Shown: positions 23,900 through 36,484 of the stretch, one piece after another
Layout: each line of letters opens with the position of its first letter
Position numbering within the stretch: position 1 is the stretch's first letter
Origin: Viscum album
Taxonomy: Eukaryota; Streptophyta; Magnoliopsida; Santalales; Viscaceae
NCBI GenBank assembly: GCA_963277665.1
Contig: OY728130.1
Location: forward strand, 1,363,430,393 to 1,363,494,392
Length of the DNA: 64,000 nucleotides
Reading direction: 5' to 3'
Notes under the pieces: model-generated
Database searches by the model: none
Told to the model about the DNA's origin: nothing
Seen by the model: the letters and a program-made list of their open reading frames with translations, nothing else
Made by a program: the position numbers and the translations under genes

Positions 23900-24860
23900 T
23901 ATCCTTGGAAGAACCAAAATATTTTAAAGAAGCTAAAAATGATGAGAGTTGGTTGAAGGTTATTAATTAAGAGATTGAACAAATAGATAATAATAATATA
24001 TGGGTAGTTATTATAAGGAAAAGTGACAAGAATTACATTAGCACCAAGTGGGTATTACAAAATAAACTAAATGAAGATGGAACACTGATTGAAAATAAAG
24101 ACTAGATTTTGTGAAAAGGATATTCCCAAATCGAAGTAAATGATGTAGATGAAACATATGCAATTGTTTCAAAAATTGAAACTATTCAGTTATTTATAAC
24201 CATGGAAATTCATAAGGGTTTCAAAATATATCAAATGGATGTTATATTTTCCTTCTTGAATGGTTTCCTTTAAGAGTAAGTACATATTGAGAAACCAGAT
24301 GGATTTCTCATTGATGAAGATGAAAAAGGCATCATCTAAAGAAGTACTTGTATAGTATCATAAAAGCACCAAGGTCATGGAATTATATATTAGACTAATG
24401 TCAAAAAAATCTTAGTTTTTATAGAGTAGGAGTTAATCATAATCTCTATATCAGAATGATAATGAACAACAGTCGATGGTTCTCATTTATGTTGACGATA
24501 TAATTTTTGGAGGCTTTGATGAAAACCAATGAAGGAAATTTTTAGAACTCCTGAGGTATTAATTTGATATGTATCTATTCAGTGAAATGTTATTTTTTCC
24601 TTATCTTACAGGCCACTCAAATATTGGATGGGATATTTATCTCAAAAACTAAATATTCCAAAGAAGTTGTAAGAAGATTTCATATGGAGGAGTCAAGGCC
24701 CATGGAAATTCTGGTAGATACACAACTAAAATTATCAAAATATAAGCTCAGAAACAAGGAAAATATGGCCATGTATTGGAAAATTATTATACATTTACTC
24801 TATTTAATATCCACTCAATCAGATATATTGTTCCCTAATTTTTAAGATGCTCATTTTTAG
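23900..24860 (+). pseudogene. C1 reverse transcriptase, broken
   Basis: Ordered copia motifs are visible: NNNIWVV and STKWVLQNKLNEDG (fingers, near 23990-24080), ETIQLFITMEIHKGFKIYQMDV (first catalytic Asp, near 24178-24243), FSFLNGF, and LIYVDDIIFGG with the catalytic YVDD intact at 24488-24499. The thumb region DGIFISKTKYSKEVVRRF is in 24564-24845. Stops follow FLNGF, and frame changes lie between the YVDD box and the thumb. Confidence 0.8.
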
Positions 24861-25420
24861 AGTGATTCCAAGGAGAACTACATGAAAGTCGTGAAAATAA
24901 TTCTTTGATATATTCATCATACAATATATTATGGGTTATTTTATCACAAAGATACATAATATATATTTTTTGGATTCACTGATGTAGATTGAGCAGTTTT
25001 AGTAAATTACTGAAAATCAATGTATGGGGGTGATTTTTATCTTGGGATTTACTGTATTTCATTTAAAATCAAGAATAAATATTACATTTATTTGAGCATC
25101 ATGGAGGCTGCTTACATTTTTCCACTCAAGGATACACCCAATTACTATGGATGAAATGAAAACTTGATGATGTGGGTGTTGAAGTAAGTTATCCCATTCC
25201 AATTATCTATGAAAACTTAAGTGTGATCAATGTTAGAAAAAATCCTATCCAACATCCTTGAACCAAACACATCGAGATAAAATATCATTTCATAAAGGAT
25301 AAATTGGAGCAAGGAGTTATAGTTTTAGTGTATGTGTCAATAAAATATCAAGTTTTAAATATCCTAAAAAAGGAGTTACCCAAAATGGTGTTTGAGAAGC
25401 CTTAGTTGGATTTTGGAGGC
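24840..25420 (+). pseudogene. C1 RNase H, broken
   Basis: FYLGIYCISFKIKNKYY and SIMEAAY (25027-25115) correspond to the conserved RNase H core, and IPIIYENLSVINVRKNPIQ with HIEIKYHFI (25195-25290) to its C-terminal half, where a catalytic Asp is replaced by Asn. The copia ending (KYQVLNILKKELP) is near 25350. Confidence 0.72.
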
Positions 25421-25848
25421 CAAGAATCTCATCCAATTAATTGATTTCAGGACAGAACCCACTCCCCATAATTTCTGTTAATACACAAGGTATGTTTTCT
25501 TGACTCAATATGTTGGAATTATAATCCCATATTTAGAACTTTTTTATAGTATTGAAAGCATTATTTTAATTCTTGAATGGGGGAAAAGTCTCCAACCATA
25601 TTTCAAAGGGGGAGAAAAAGGGTTTTCAAAAGGGGAGAGTATGCCAATGAAAAACCAAGGGGAGTATTGATTTGGTTGAAATGATTTGAAGGTGATCATG
25701 GATTTTTTTTCATTCAATTATGGTTTCTCAAACTGATCATTGATGAAATGGGATTAAAATTAATGATTAGTGACTCTTTGATACTCTATTTTAATGTGGT
25801 TAAGGTTGGAGTGTTTGAAATTTTTTCAATAAACCCAAAGGGAGATAT
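25420..25848 (+). other. C1 3' untranslated region
   Basis: No coding sequence. Repeated purine tracts (25592-25610, 25630-25645, 25660-25672) precede the final tract at the LTR. Confidence 0.55.
25832..25848 (+). other. C1 polypurine tract region
   Basis: AAAGGGAGATAT ends at the 3' LTR start. Further G/A-rich tracts occur upstream (25592-25670, such as AAGGGGGAGAAAAAGGG), a feature of SIRE-type 3' untranslated regions. Confidence 0.6.
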
Positions 25849-27536
25849 TATTAGACAAAACCCCTTTGGAGGATTGTGTGAGTTGTTTTTTCTAAAAAAG
25901 TGAAGAAGGTAGAAGAGGATACACCATAGTAACATGAATACAAAAAAACCTTTTTAGTTTTTTCTAAAAAAAGAAATCTAACAATGACTAAGAAGATAAA
26001 GTGGATCGACCTTTCATATATAGGAGTAAGCTAAACCATACTGGGGAATCATATAGCCTAACCATCTAGGGAAGAACTAGAGGGTGGGGAAGTGTGCATG
26101 TAGGTATAAATGCACATGGGAGCAACAATGTTTTTCACCATAGGGGTGGAAGAATATAGGAACTACTCCATGGTACTAGTAGGCACCATGGAGGAGGCCA
26201 ATAGTGGATCTCCTTACTCACTTATAGAGAGTCAAGGGAACGAAGATGTTTATATTCTATGATTTTTTTGAAATCAAGTATGATGTGGGACTCAAGGTTT
26301 TCAAGCTATGTTGTAACCAAATATTACCATGAAATAGATAAGGTATTATGGGTTTTTGGTGAAACATGAGTTTTTTTTGGGGTTCCCACACAACAATACT
26401 TAGGGATACACCACAATCCCCTTAGAGAAAAAGTTTCCCACACTAAAACTAGGATTTTTGATGTGGAGTGTCCTATTTTCAAAGAGTAGGGAATTCATAT
26501 TTCTTTGGCTTATAGGGGTCCACACCATATCAAGAATGGATAAACCATAGTTCACATGGATAGGAAGGAGTCCATGCCATGCCGATTTTTAGATGCAGAG
26601 ATCATGCCTAAAATCATGTGAAGTAGTTATAAGAAAGAAAAATAGATATGGTCAAATGTAAGATGTTACACCAAAAAACTATTTTCCACACTATAGTAAT
26701 AATTTATGCACTATAGTGAGAAAGGACACACTTTAGTATATGTGAAATGAGTTATAAAACATTGTATAATTCATGTCCATGACACAACCAAGTGTTTACT
26801 ATTTTAAATTCATGGAGAGTTATGAGTTGAAACAACCAATGATAAATCTATATTTTTTTTTTCATGATGACTCCAATAAACAAATGTGATACTTGGAACA
26901 ATACCAGAGAGAGAAAGATCAATCTAAACCATTTCATTTATATGAAAATAGGAAAAACTTGTGAAAATATAGAGGAAAAAATATAGTTTCATACACATAG
27001 AGTTTTATTGGATTAGACTTTTAGAGGTATACATTGATATCTAATGTGGTTTTTTAAAGGTTTAAGAAGGTGTTCTTTCAGGAGTATCATCCTCCTTGGA
27101 AATTGATAATGATATGTTGAAGAGAAACCTTGATATGGGTTTATGTTTATATTATACTTATGTAAATATAGAGGATTAAAAAAACAAAGTAATGAGTTCC
27201 TCATTGAATGAGAGTAGTGAGTTATTTATTTTTTCATAGTAGTTAACTAGGATGGTCAGTGAGACTGCTCTAAATTGCACTATAAAGTAGCAATATTTTA
27301 GTGAATCTAGTGCATATGAACATTGTTTTTCATGATCCTTGGATGTAGCTCAGTGTGGGATAACTAAGTAAAATCTATTATGTAATTTAATACTTACATT
27401 ACTCATTTAGGGGAATGATATAGAGAATTGTAATTTTTCCTGAAGGTGATATAATTAATACCTCAATCAAGAAAGAATTTCCTATACCCTAATTCATGCC
27501 CCCTATCAGTGTGTTATCATCTATAGAATTCTACCA
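25849..27536 (+). repeat. C1 3' LTR
   Basis: About 1,688 bp, starting TATTAGACAAAACCCC (the expected TG changed to TA) and ending CTACCA. The boundary is set by the polypurine tract on the left and the target-duplication candidate CTTGA on the right. Marked divergence from the 5' LTR shows an old insertion. TATATA at 26017-26022 matches the TATA candidate of the 5' LTR. Confidence 0.78.
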
Positions 27537-27661
27537 CTTGATAACTATGGTTTTAAACATAGCCATGTTTTCCAGACATGAACATGATGTAGTAATAACA
27601 TCTTATCTTCTATCTATAAAAGTAAAACCCTAGAGAAACCTAAAACATGATTTGATACCAC
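27537..27661 (-). other. X: internal 5' fragment with primer site
   Basis: A 125-base piece between C1 and the X LTR. On the minus strand TGGTATCAAATCA (27648-27660) sits one base from the LTR start, exactly the spacing of the E1-E4 primer sites. C1 has separated this piece from the rest of the element. Confidence 0.6.
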
Positions 27662-28204
27662 TTTTAATGACTCCAACTCAGAATACCCAAATCCGGGCCA
27701 TCATTGACCCCAAGATTGTTCCTCAATCCCTAGGGAATGGAGGATAGAACCAAGGGTCTTAGTATATCTTTGGGGAATTATTTACTATCTTTGGATAAAA
27801 AGGTAAGTGATGGGTATATTTTTATAAAATTTTATAATGAATCATACATATATAGGATATTACAACAGAAAACATCCAATATGATATAATAGAAAAAAAA
27901 CATTGAATAAATGGTGACATATCTATATAAATACAACCAGAACATGCTACAAGAAAAAAAAATTTCCACATGAACAGAGTCATATACAACCCAATATAAT
28001 AAATACACTATTTTTGAATAATAAATTCACCAAAATAAAATATACATCCAAAAATGGACTCCTTGTTCCAAAATACCTAGAAACCCAACAAGCTCCCATG
28101 ATTTCTAAGACTAGACAATCCACAAACATCCAACCACTAAAAATGTACTTGTCAGTACTTGAAATGAAAAAAGTGATTTTCATGTCCACCAAGGTGTTCA
28201 TATA

Positions 28205-28238
28205 GGGTGGAGGAATAAATACTCAATAGGTCACCACC
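28205..28238 (-). promoter_or_regulatory. X LTR copy of the shared Ty3 LTR block
   Basis: GGGTGGAGGAATAAATACTC then AATAGGTCACCACC lines up with GGGTGTGAGAAAATGTCTAG then TAGGATACCACCAC in E5 and with the GGGTGAGCTCAGATGCCCAG block of E1. It supports X being a member of the same broad group. Confidence 0.45.
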
Positions 28239-28799
28239 AATGGTGTCTCAATTATAAAAATAAATAAATAGATTTATGCATGAATATATATACTCATTTA
28301 CATACATATATAGAAAAAAATTTAGGCATTCAATAATAATGGAATACAAAAATATATTTAGTGAAGTAGTAAATCAATTAGTATTAAACTAAAACAATTA
28401 ACTACTTGTACTTAGAGGGTCTATACCTGTACTAATTACTTTTATCCTAACCTAAAATCTAAGATGGTGTTCCTATTACCACTTCTATAGGAGGTGGTGT
28501 GCACATATTCATATACTACATGGATTTTTACATATAACCAACTATATATATAGAAGTGTATATACTAAGTCAGGGACCTAGTATCTCATACGATCATGGG
28601 AAATGGAATTGTATATACTAGAGGCAAGTCGATCTTATATCCCATCCATTTAGTAAAAGGTGAAGGGGTATATAGTAGTTAGGGTGTGACACCCATTCCA
28701 TTCAACAATGCATGTCATTGGCTGAGAAATATAATCAATTATTTTATAAAAAAATATAAAATAATTTTCATATTCCTTACATACAATTAGTACCCATTC

Positions 28800-28871
28800 T
28801 CTATATCAAATAAATACACATGATCTATATCAAATAAATAAACATGATTTATATCAAAGTAATAAACATGT
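28800..28871. repeat. 24-bp tandem repeat, three copies
   Basis: Units at 28800-28823, 28824-28847 and 28848-28871; units 1 and 2 differ by one base, unit 3 by a few. Core TCTATATCAAATAAA. Confidence 0.9.
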
Positions 28872-31800
28872 TTTTCTAAAATCCAAACGAGTCAAGAAAC
28901 AAGAATGATTACATCTAATAATGTAATGGAAATTCAAATGGGGAAATATTAAAGGGAATAAAAATAATCTAGACATGGTATTTACAAGATAAACAAGGTA
29001 ATAATCAAGGAATACCCATGAATAAGTGTTCCAATGACATGATCAGACCCACCAGTGATTTTCCTGGGCTAGTGGCAATCTAAGGGTTCTAACCTAAACC
29101 CATATCCAATAGGCTAGGGTCTATTTACTAATAATAAGAAGGAATAATACTCATGGGTAAAATTGGCCTATATAAACTAGTAATATAAATGAATCTCTAA
29201 CACATAATTTTAATTAGCAACATTGAAAATATATATAATCAACTAAACAATATATAATACATGCATGAAACATCATATTAAAAGTACAATGACATAGTGG
29301 AAAAACCCAAAAAGATAATTAAAAACATAGTAGAAACAAATCACCATGTATAGCTGATTATAGGAATAGGAAAACATCTACTCACTACAAAGTGCCTCAA
29401 AACAAACTCCATTAGAAACCATCCCCTATAATGTAACACAATTTTCTTCTTCTCATTAGCTCTACCATCTATTTGAACTCCACACCTTATATCGAATAAT
29501 CCAATCCCTAAAAAATCTACACAGATGCAACACATGTGATTAGAAATCCTGTTTAGGGGTAAGTATAAATATACACCGTAGGACACCCCCCAAAAAGGTA
29601 AAGAGACAAAAAATCATCTCAAACTCAAGACCAAGGAAAATAAAAAGCAACCTAAAGAAACCATATATGATAAAAGGTAAATTTAACCATGATAAAGGAA
29701 TAATCCCTATCTTTATAAATCAGATTCATGAAGGTCATATCTCATGTGTATTCAGAAACATCTAGAACACCAAAATTAAACTCAGCCCAATGCTGATATC
29801 CCAACTGATAGTCATATATTGAATGAAAATAGATATTCCTAAGGTATTTCAAGACCCAAAATGTTTGTATAATTCCTCTCCATAATAATATTAACCCCCA
29901 TGTCCTATCCTACCTCACCGTAACTACAATGGTGGACCCACTCCTCATTGAGATATGTAGGTCAGTTGATGGGGTACCGAACCTCAAAATTAAAAGAACC
30001 AATATTATATCTTATTTAAAAACACCAACCACTATAGGTAGAGGACATTTTCCCCATCACATTGGGGGATACCGATCCTGATTTTAGTATGGGGGTCTCA
30101 ATACTTTTTAGGATCAAGTGGGTACCAAGACAAGTCTGAATAGTGGAATCTCACCCTAAGGATGGAATTCCGATGCCCCTATATACATGGGGGAGTGATC
30201 AAATCCACACTACATATGATAGACCCACACCTTATCCTAAAAAATACAGAAGTGGAATTACTAACCGAGTTGTCTGTATCAAATATCACGACACTATTCA
30301 AGTGACATCTCCTTGAATCCAAGGATAAAAACCCACCATAAAAGTCTCATAAATAACACTTAATTGTAATGAAACACATAACATCATATTCTATGAGGAA
30401 AATAAATATAAATAGACTACTCATATTTAAAATTATTAATACAAAGAGATAAATTATGTGGAATACCATGAAATATGCAGTACACAACATATACTTCACT
30501 AGAAAAATACACGTAGTCTATGAGTGTTCACCATAAATGTTCAAAAATTATCTAGAATGTATGGATTTTTCCTACATTATATATCTAGTATGGTATACAG
30601 TGTGTAGGATTACCTGCTCAATCTAATAATGTATCTATAGTTTACGATGATTCATATACTAGGATAAATGATATGTACTTTGAATACATATAATATGGAA
30701 CCAGAAAACTATGTGGAGTACTCTTAGTATACACTAAGACACCTCTTCTGATATACATAACTTATATTCTGGGTGACACGTTATATGGTTTTGATGCATT
30801 AACCCGACATGCACACAAAGTACATTCCTTATTATGCGATCCCAGAATACATGGCATGTGAACCGAGGTCACACACCATATAAAACTTATAACATTGCAT
30901 AAAACCTAGTTTTGTACTTAGATGTGATACATGACATGTTCTTCATAGACTATATGTTGTGTAGCTACACTATCTTTCAGATCTGAGTTTTCTAGTGTTT
31001 CCTTCACCGTAGTTTTTTTCTCTCCCCCATCATCACCCATACCATTATCTGATGCATCCCCTATGCCTAATGCTTCCATAAAACATTAGAATTGATTTTT
31101 TAGCCACTAATTTTTTCTCTATTCATCCCCACATCATTCCTCCAATGTGTCTGCATCCAAAATACAACCCAACACCCTTTATTCCACTACTTTTTTGTGA
31201 ATTTTTCTAGATCACAATTTCTTCTTTTTCCAAAAATACCTCATCACTTAATATTTAAAACCATCAATATAAACCTATTGACTGTTATGAAGGGTAGTGG
31301 TGACTGCACCATGAGTTATGAGAATAAAATTTTGGAAAGATAAAGTGGTTTGGTAGGAAAAAAATTATTTTTTTGATCACCATGATCTTTTATCACAAAG
31401 AACAACCATTAATGAAGGTAAAATAAGAATCAAATCCAATGATTATAAAAAATCAATAAAAAAACTTCCTTATGAATATTAATTATGAAAATATTTTAAT
31501 ATTCACGAAATAAAAAGGGAATAGTTCTAATGAGCGATTTAAAGAAAAATATGAAAAGAGTTTTCAATAAACGATCATCAAAATTTCAAACAACCAGTTA
31601 TCTTAATAATAAATTAGATAATCTAATAATATGGAATATTTATTATATTTTTTATATTGATACAAAATTATGGGAGAAACATTATACATTTTGTTACTTC
31701 ATAGTAAATAACCCATATTTAAATTATAATCAATTATTGAACCAATATTCAGAGAATGAATATACCAGATTCATATCATGTTTTAACCATGTGATATTTG

Positions 31801-32471
31801 ATGAATTCCTCCAAGGAATAAGGTATTATCATATGAATAACAAGTTGAAAATAATTATTAATATTACTATCTCAATATAAATATGACCAAATATTGAAAA
31901 TCCATTTTTTGACTCCACGAGATACCGTCATCTAGGCTATTCCATACAATCATCATAACTACTGTGAATATATCTAGAATAGATCCTCTAAATATGCCTA
32001 TGTGTTGTGTCTTTAAAAATAGATAATACTAGGAGTATTTTTGTAATAAGATATTTATAGGATATAAAAATAGTTTAGATGGTATTTTATTTAAAGATAT
32101 GAAATATCTTGGCCCAAGACCTTATACTTGAGCACAAAACATATACCTCACCCAGGTAAAACACCTCATTTCGGATAAAACCATGATGAAATCATTTTTA
32201 TTTGAGATTCCATATAGGATTTATTTATGTTCAAACTCACATGATTTTTTAATAAATATTAACTATCCATTAAAAATAACTAGATAAGAATTCCTTTAAA
32301 ATTCAACCCAAGGGAAAATACCAAATTCTAAACTCAATAGAACCATAGAAAATTTCATAAGGTCAATAACTAGGGTATATTTACCATTTTACCCATTAAA
32401 GGGACCCGAGACCTCAAGAATCAAAAATTAATTAAGGGTAACTTGAGGAAAAATCTGGGTCACTATATACT

Positions 32472-34191
32472 CCCCACCTTTAATCCTTCTCATATTTAAA
32501 AAGGAAACTGACAAATCTGCTAAAATGAGAAATTCATTAAGAAAATTTGTGTGGAAAATAACTCATCTTTGCACAAAATCAATCTATATTTAAATATATA
32601 AGATATAAGATAACTCAAGACATAATCACACACGGAGACCTTTTCTTTCTCTACCACATTCATCTCATTTAACTTCTCCAAATTTCCACTCATTCACAAG
32701 ATTCAATTGGTTCAATCCCACTCTGAAAAAAAAAACATAACAAAAGAATAAGGCCTATTAACATGGATTTTCTAATATTTTATATCAAATACATTTCCAA
32801 ACACCATTATTCCTTCCCTATTTCATTAAGAAAAAACCACAAACCATATATATCAACCTCAGAAAGGATCATCAATAAAGAACTTCTCAAGAGAGTGTTA
32901 TGATACTCACCTTTAAAGAAAATTCCCAAATAGTCACAACATGGAATCTATTATTCCACATAAAACCCCACCCTAAGTTGATTAAAATTAATTTTCACCA
33001 TGAAATTTGATTCATATCAATTAGGGAAACATCAATGAATAATAACATAATGACCAACTGGTCCTTCAAATATAGTAGGAATGTTCCTTAATCCCAATGC
33101 CATCACTATAATTTTAAGAAGGTCATAGTCAATTTTGAATTCTACCTATGGATTTTATTCAAAAAAACTAATAATTATACTATAAATAACTAAGTTTAAA
33201 CTCTATAAAACCATTTATTCCTCCCCTTAGGTTTAAGAGGTCACACTGAGCTCAATGAAAATTATTCTATAATAGGTCTAATAGCTACGTTGTTATCTCC
33301 TAGATATCATATGAGATATCTGATAAATATTAGAGGATATTAATATAACATATGATGCAATATGATATGAAAGATAATACACCCTTGATGAGATAAACCA
33401 TAAGTAATCTTACATTATGATATACATGTGTTTAATAACCACTATAGGTATCAATCACATATTAGTTTACATAACAAGTAAAACTATACTTTCCAATTAG
33501 AGGGTAATTGATTAAAATAACTAGGACCTAGAATATATCATGAACCATATGATAAACACATGGTATGGAAATAGAATTTATTATCCTAAATTTCTTAAAT
33601 ATCACAAAATTTATTCCTTAAATGAGGGAAAATTTACACTCAGTAATTGTGAGTTAAGGTTGATCACTATCAGTAGGAGTATCTATCCATAAGGTATTTT
33701 TAAGATCCTAAATAGAATATGTGGTAACATATGGGTTTGGGTACACACTCTTTTAATGTTTAAGAGTTGGTAGTGTGATTCACAAATGTTTTGGAGGTGA
33801 TCTTGAGTTTTTTTGGGTTTTAGTAGGGGGATTCACTGTAGAGGGAACTGACTATGGTGTGGTGATACTGTATACATTGTGGAGGGTACATGATATGGTG
33901 TGGTGATGATGGATGTAGTGTGGTCCATCAGGATATGGTTTAGGGTCAAAAAAAGAATATTTTTGGGGAAAATACCTATTTAAGAACAACTATGCCATGG
34001 AGTATGGGCTACGATATAGCCCATCTGTCCCAGTGATCCCTATGGTGTGAAGTAGGAGTCAGCGACATAGTGTCCAAAGGGAGGGATTTGGTTAGTTCTT
34101 CCAAATCCAACTCCCCTATAATATAGAGCTATGCTGTGTTGTAGCCCACTTCTCATGTAACTTGGTACATGGATGCGGTGTCTTTAGCTAC
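32472..34191. other. Degenerate non-coding segment between X and E3
   Basis: It begins with TACTCCCCACCTTT, which on the minus strand is the purine run AAAGGTGGGGAGTA expected next to a 3' LTR. The rest (to ~33700) is AT-rich with no recognisable domain. 33760-34190 is richer in G, with repeated TGGTGTGG and ATGGTGTG words, resembling the complement of the CCATGCCAYA-rich part of the C1 LTR, so it may be a minus-strand remnant of such an LTR. Confidence 0.35.
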
Positions 34192-36001
34192 TACAATGGA
34201 ACATACTTTACATATATAGATATTAATTCAAAATTGAAGAATATTAATTACAAAACATAACAAAACCATGCTGGGACAGTATAGGTTTAGTGTCTTTATA
34301 AACCGAGAATCATAAACAACTGATTCATAAGACATCTACATTGTCTCCCACTTATTTCCTTATAATTAGACCCCTTTTTTAAAATATATTACTTAATACA
34401 CTTCTTCATTACCTAGGGAAAAGGAACATAATAAAGGGTGAGCAAAAATGCTTAGTAAGGGTAAAAAAGGATATATCAATCATATCATAATTATAAGACA
34501 TAACATTTTAAAATCTTGTCCTGCATACAAAATATTGTGATATCAGGTCATGGGATAAATCATAAAATTTAATAAAGAATCAATGAACATAATCCCAAAA
34601 TTCATAACATAAGACATGATTTTTTTTAATGCACATAAGAATATAAAATAATTTCATATTATCCAGGAATCATTTCCAAGACCATAATAGTGGACATTCT
34701 ATTACTGAACTGAGTTCACTCCTTGTTCTAGCCTTGTATTACTGAACCTAGATCATTTACCATTCCATACCTGTCTATATAATGAGATATAAATCTTTAC
34801 CAAATATATTGGAGGGATATATTGGTCCCACAAATCTCATAATTAAACCATTATTACATGTTCTACAGAAACATAAATCCTTCATCATAGCATAACCCAA
34901 GGAATAAAATCAGTTTCTTAAATATCATTCCATCATAACATAATCCATGAAAAAAAATTGATTTCATAAACAACATTCCATTGTAAAAAAATCATACCAC
35001 AAGAATAATAGGGATAGTATATTTGAATCATATCCTTATTAAATAATTTCATACTATATTGAAAATAATTTTGATAAAATAGTAGAAATTAATTCTTGAG
35101 GAAAATATCATTTCTTCTTCAAAAATATTTTTTTTCTCAAAATTCCACACAATTTGAAAAAGAAAATAATTTATTTGAAAATAAAATTGAAATCTTGTAA
35201 AGGAGGATTCATGGAAATAAGGTATTTTGAAAATGTAAAACTCTGTTCATGCATATAAGTTAAAATAAAACATTCTTCTCGTAATTTTTTCAGAAATTCA
35301 AAAAGTACTTCCTATAAAAAATGAAAAAATATTCCTTCCATACCATTTAATAAAAATTCAACAATGGGTAAAATTGAATTTAAAACATTTTATAAGGATA
35401 TAAAGAGTATTTTGGAATATATATTTAGTAAACATGGACATTGATGATAAATATACCCTAGTAAATACTTACTTATAAACAGTATCAAATAACAACGAGA
35501 TTGAAAAATTATACCTTACCTTAGGTATGATATCCTTTGTATGTATCCAAACCTCCTTTATAATGATTTAAATAATGTCATTGATTTATTCTAGATTCAT
35601 TGTCATTTTTATGATATTATATATGATCATATTATCATCTGTTTGTTAGTAATATTTCATTATTACTCATTATTTGAGTATGAATGGCTTTGTTTTCTTA
35701 TGAATTTTTTATCAAATAAGTTCTGGTTCTCTTTATTAGGATAAATTTATATCATTCCAAAATGATATTAACATAATATATACCACATTTATTCATTCTA
35801 TGCATTTATATAATCATGTTTTAATGGATATCATATAGAATGAATCACATCCCATCGTGGAGACGGTAGGCCGTACATACGTTCAAGCGACAATATCATT
35901 CCCATAATTGTGAAATGGTATGGAAGTGGATATTTTATATTTTTTTCCTGAATATATATAATGTTATAATAATAACATATAGTTATTATTTCCATAATTA
36001 T
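34192..36001 (-). repeat. E3 left LTR, first part
   Basis: Aligns with 52744-54557 of the shared LTR, including AAAACATAACAAAACCATG near the start and the CpG-rich core A at 35857-35884. It stops at the E2 target site ATTAT. Confidence 0.9.
35997..36001. repeat. E2 target-site duplication (left)
   Basis: ATTAT, identical to 46285-46289 on the other side of E2. The uninterrupted site is visible in the sister LTR near 54553. Confidence 0.9.
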
Positions 36002-36379
36002 TATAAAAACCCCGGTCTTTATTAAACATTTACTCATGATTTATTACATAAACTTTCACTTAATATAACCCAAAAGATCAAGAGGTCTAGTGTCTTTAGG
36101 TATTAGGAACATTTCATTACAACTTAAGATATAAAATACAATATCTTTATTTAAAACTTCTTTTACATGACCACAACATTCCTTTGTACTTAGCATTGCA
36201 TGGGATAACCTAAGGACATACATAAGAAAAGGGTGATCTATAAAGCCCAGTAAGGGATTAAACAAGGAATAACATGAAGAATACAATACATGTTAGGCAA
36301 TAGTCATATCAATGGAGCATAATAAAAACATGAAAATTTAGAAACAATATGCAACATGATATTAGCACGAGCCAAGGCT

Positions 36380-36484
36380 CATTGCACATGGATTAGAAAG
36401 ATTAAACCATAATTTAACATTAATTAGCATGATTAAACCATCATTGCACATGAATTAGCATGATTAAAACCTCATAGAACATGG
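36380..36484. repeat. E2 LTR minisatellite (~30-34 bp, about 3 units)
   Basis: Diverged units around CATTGCACATGRATTAGCAT followed by GATTAAACC. The second LTR has the same array at 44069-44175 with different point changes. Confidence 0.7.

Larger units (their letters stand above)
18645..27536 (+). mobile_element. C1: Ty1/copia LTR retrotransposon (SIRE/Maximus-like), degenerate
   Basis: About 8.9 kb. LTRs at 18645-20323 and 25849-27536 flank an internal region in which gag, protease, integrase, reverse transcriptase and RNase H fragments follow in that order on the plus strand; integrase before reverse transcriptase defines Ty1/copia. RNase H wording (FYLG, EAAY) and a purine-rich 3' untranslated region with several G/A tracts fit the SIRE/Maximus group; the clade call is tentative. 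Flanks CTTGG (18640-18644) and CTTGA (27537-27541) are a plausible 5-bp target duplication with one change. No env-like frame was seen. Stops and frameshifts occur throughout. Confidence 0.85.
27662..32471 (-). repeat. X: presumed Ty3/gypsy LTR (~4.8 kb), non-coding
   Basis: Left boundary: primer site, then TTTTAATGACTCCAACTC (expected TGTAATGACTCC). Right boundary: GGGTCACTATA directly followed by a polypurine tract. The block GGGTGG...ACTCAATAGGTCACCACC at 28205-28238 matches the block found in the E1-E5 LTRs and is closest to E5. AT-rich, with no protein motif; the 116-codon frame at 31530-31880 is not convincing. No second LTR copy is in the window, so the right boundary is tentative. Confidence 0.45.

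Noticed and set aside
28014..28205. Overlapping plus and minus frames of 63 and 73 codons
   Set aside because: Mutual shadows in presumed LTR sequence; neither has a motif.
31530..31880. 116-codon plus-strand frame inside the presumed X LTR
   Set aside because: Longest gene-like frame outside the elements, but Asn/Ile/Tyr/Lys-rich as expected of AT-rich DNA, with no motif and no partner. Weakly interesting only if relatives of X keep it open.
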